Positions 5,168 through 5,328 of a stretch of DNA of 5,328 nucleotides are shown here, piece after piece. Position numbers and translations under genes: made by a program. Under the pieces are notes generated by a model. That model was given only the letters and a program-made list of their open reading frames with translations, was not told the origin of the DNA and made no database searches. The stretch's first letter is position 1. Every line of letters starts with the position of its first letter. This DNA is from Bacteroidia bacterium (GTDB taxonomy: Bacteria > Bacteroidota > Bacteroidia > Flavobacteriales > Flavobacteriaceae): assembly GCA_030429325.1 (NCBI GenBank), contig JAUICT010000183.1, positions 1 to 5,328 of the forward strand, written 5' to 3'.

Positions 5168-5328
5168 ATGATCCTTACCGATGCCTTGTTGGATTTCTTT
5201 CTGGAAACCCGGCAACACACCGAATCCATTTGTCAACCGCTGGAGATAGAGGACTATGTGGTACAGCCCATTGTAGATGTGAGCCCGCCCAAATGGCACT
5301 TGGGCCACACCACTTGGTTTTTTGAGGA
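5168..5328 (+). CDS. egtB: N-terminus of an EgtB-like sulfoxide synthase (ergothioneine-type), 3' truncated
   Basis: The first 53 codons run off the window end. They match the DinB-like N-terminal domain of EgtB: ETRQHTESICQPLEIEDY at 13-30, then VDVSPPKWHLGHTTWFFE at 36-53. The WHLxHTTWFFE block supplies one of the three iron-binding histidines (the other two follow in an HxxxH motif beyond the window). EgtB is a mononuclear non-heme iron enzyme that joins hercynine to a thiol (gamma-glutamylcysteine or cysteine) with O2 in ergothioneine synthesis; its C-terminal half has a formylglycine-generating-enzyme fold. Neither that half nor the usual partner EgtD is visible, so thiol choice and pathway completeness are unknown. 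Relatives that make ovothiol (OvoA) share this N-terminus, so the product could differ. The start is fixed by a clean ATG and the promoter-like box just upstream. Confidence 0.85.
   Translation, partial: MILTDALLDFFLETRQHTESICQPLEIEDYVVQPIVDVSPPKWHLGHTTWFFE

Noticed and set aside
4964..5308. Open frame of 114 codons on the - strand
   Set aside because: It is antisense to both the XRE gene and the egtB-like start and carries no recognisable motif.
5168..5328. Reading the egtB-like gene as the sulfatase-activating formylglycine-generating enzyme
   Set aside because: EgtB shares that fold only in its C-terminal half; the visible part is the DinB-like domain, which formylglycine-generating enzymes lack.

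Overview
The window looks like chromosomal DNA from a marine-type member of the Bacteroidota, probably a flavobacterium. This is inferred from four things: Bacteroidota-style protein families (a tail-specific S41-type peptidase end, an SdpI-family membrane protein, an iduronate-2-sulfatase-like sulfatase); A-rich leaders with almost no Shine-Dalgarno sequences; possible -7 boxes of the TAnnTTTG kind; and moderate GC. No genus can be named from this sequence alone.

Left part (1-3586, all + strand): the 3' end of a probable S41 peptidase, then a membrane-anchored endonuclease/exonuclease/phosphatase (EEP) protein. Thirteen bases later comes a secreted type I sulfatase with an intact formylglycine motif and iduronate-2-sulfatase-like active-site blocks. 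Fifty-eight bases after that is a lipoprotein of unknown function. The EEP and sulfatase genes are close enough to be one transcript, and the lipoprotein may belong to it too. No SusC/SusD genes, polysaccharide lyase or formylglycine-generating enzyme is visible, so the sulfatase is not in an obvious polysaccharide utilisation locus within this window.

Middle part (3629-4528): an SdpI-family small membrane protein and a small secreted protein of unknown function. The secreted-protein gene is bracketed by two copies of a 32-base direct repeat (28 of 32 identical). The right copy forms the 3' end of the next gene, an arrangement that resembles an integration-type duplication or a remnant of a paralogue.

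Right part (4565-5104): the most interesting segment. Two small divergent genes face away from each other across about 105 AT-rich bases: a 67-69 residue unrecognised protein on the - strand and a 74-residue XRE-type helix-turn-helix regulator on the + strand. Between them lie two 18-base palindromes with identical half-sites, GTCATA-N6-TATGAC. One lies over the start codon of the - strand gene and the other lies mid-intergenic. A degenerate third copy lies over the start codon of the regulator. This has the architecture of a self-regulated genetic switch, like the controller proteins of restriction-modification systems or phage-type repressors, but no restriction-modification or phage genes are in view.

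The window ends inside the 5' end of an egtB-like gene (ergothioneine-type sulfoxide synthase, DinB-like N-terminus). No rRNA, tRNA, CRISPR array, transposase or convincing intrinsic terminator was seen.
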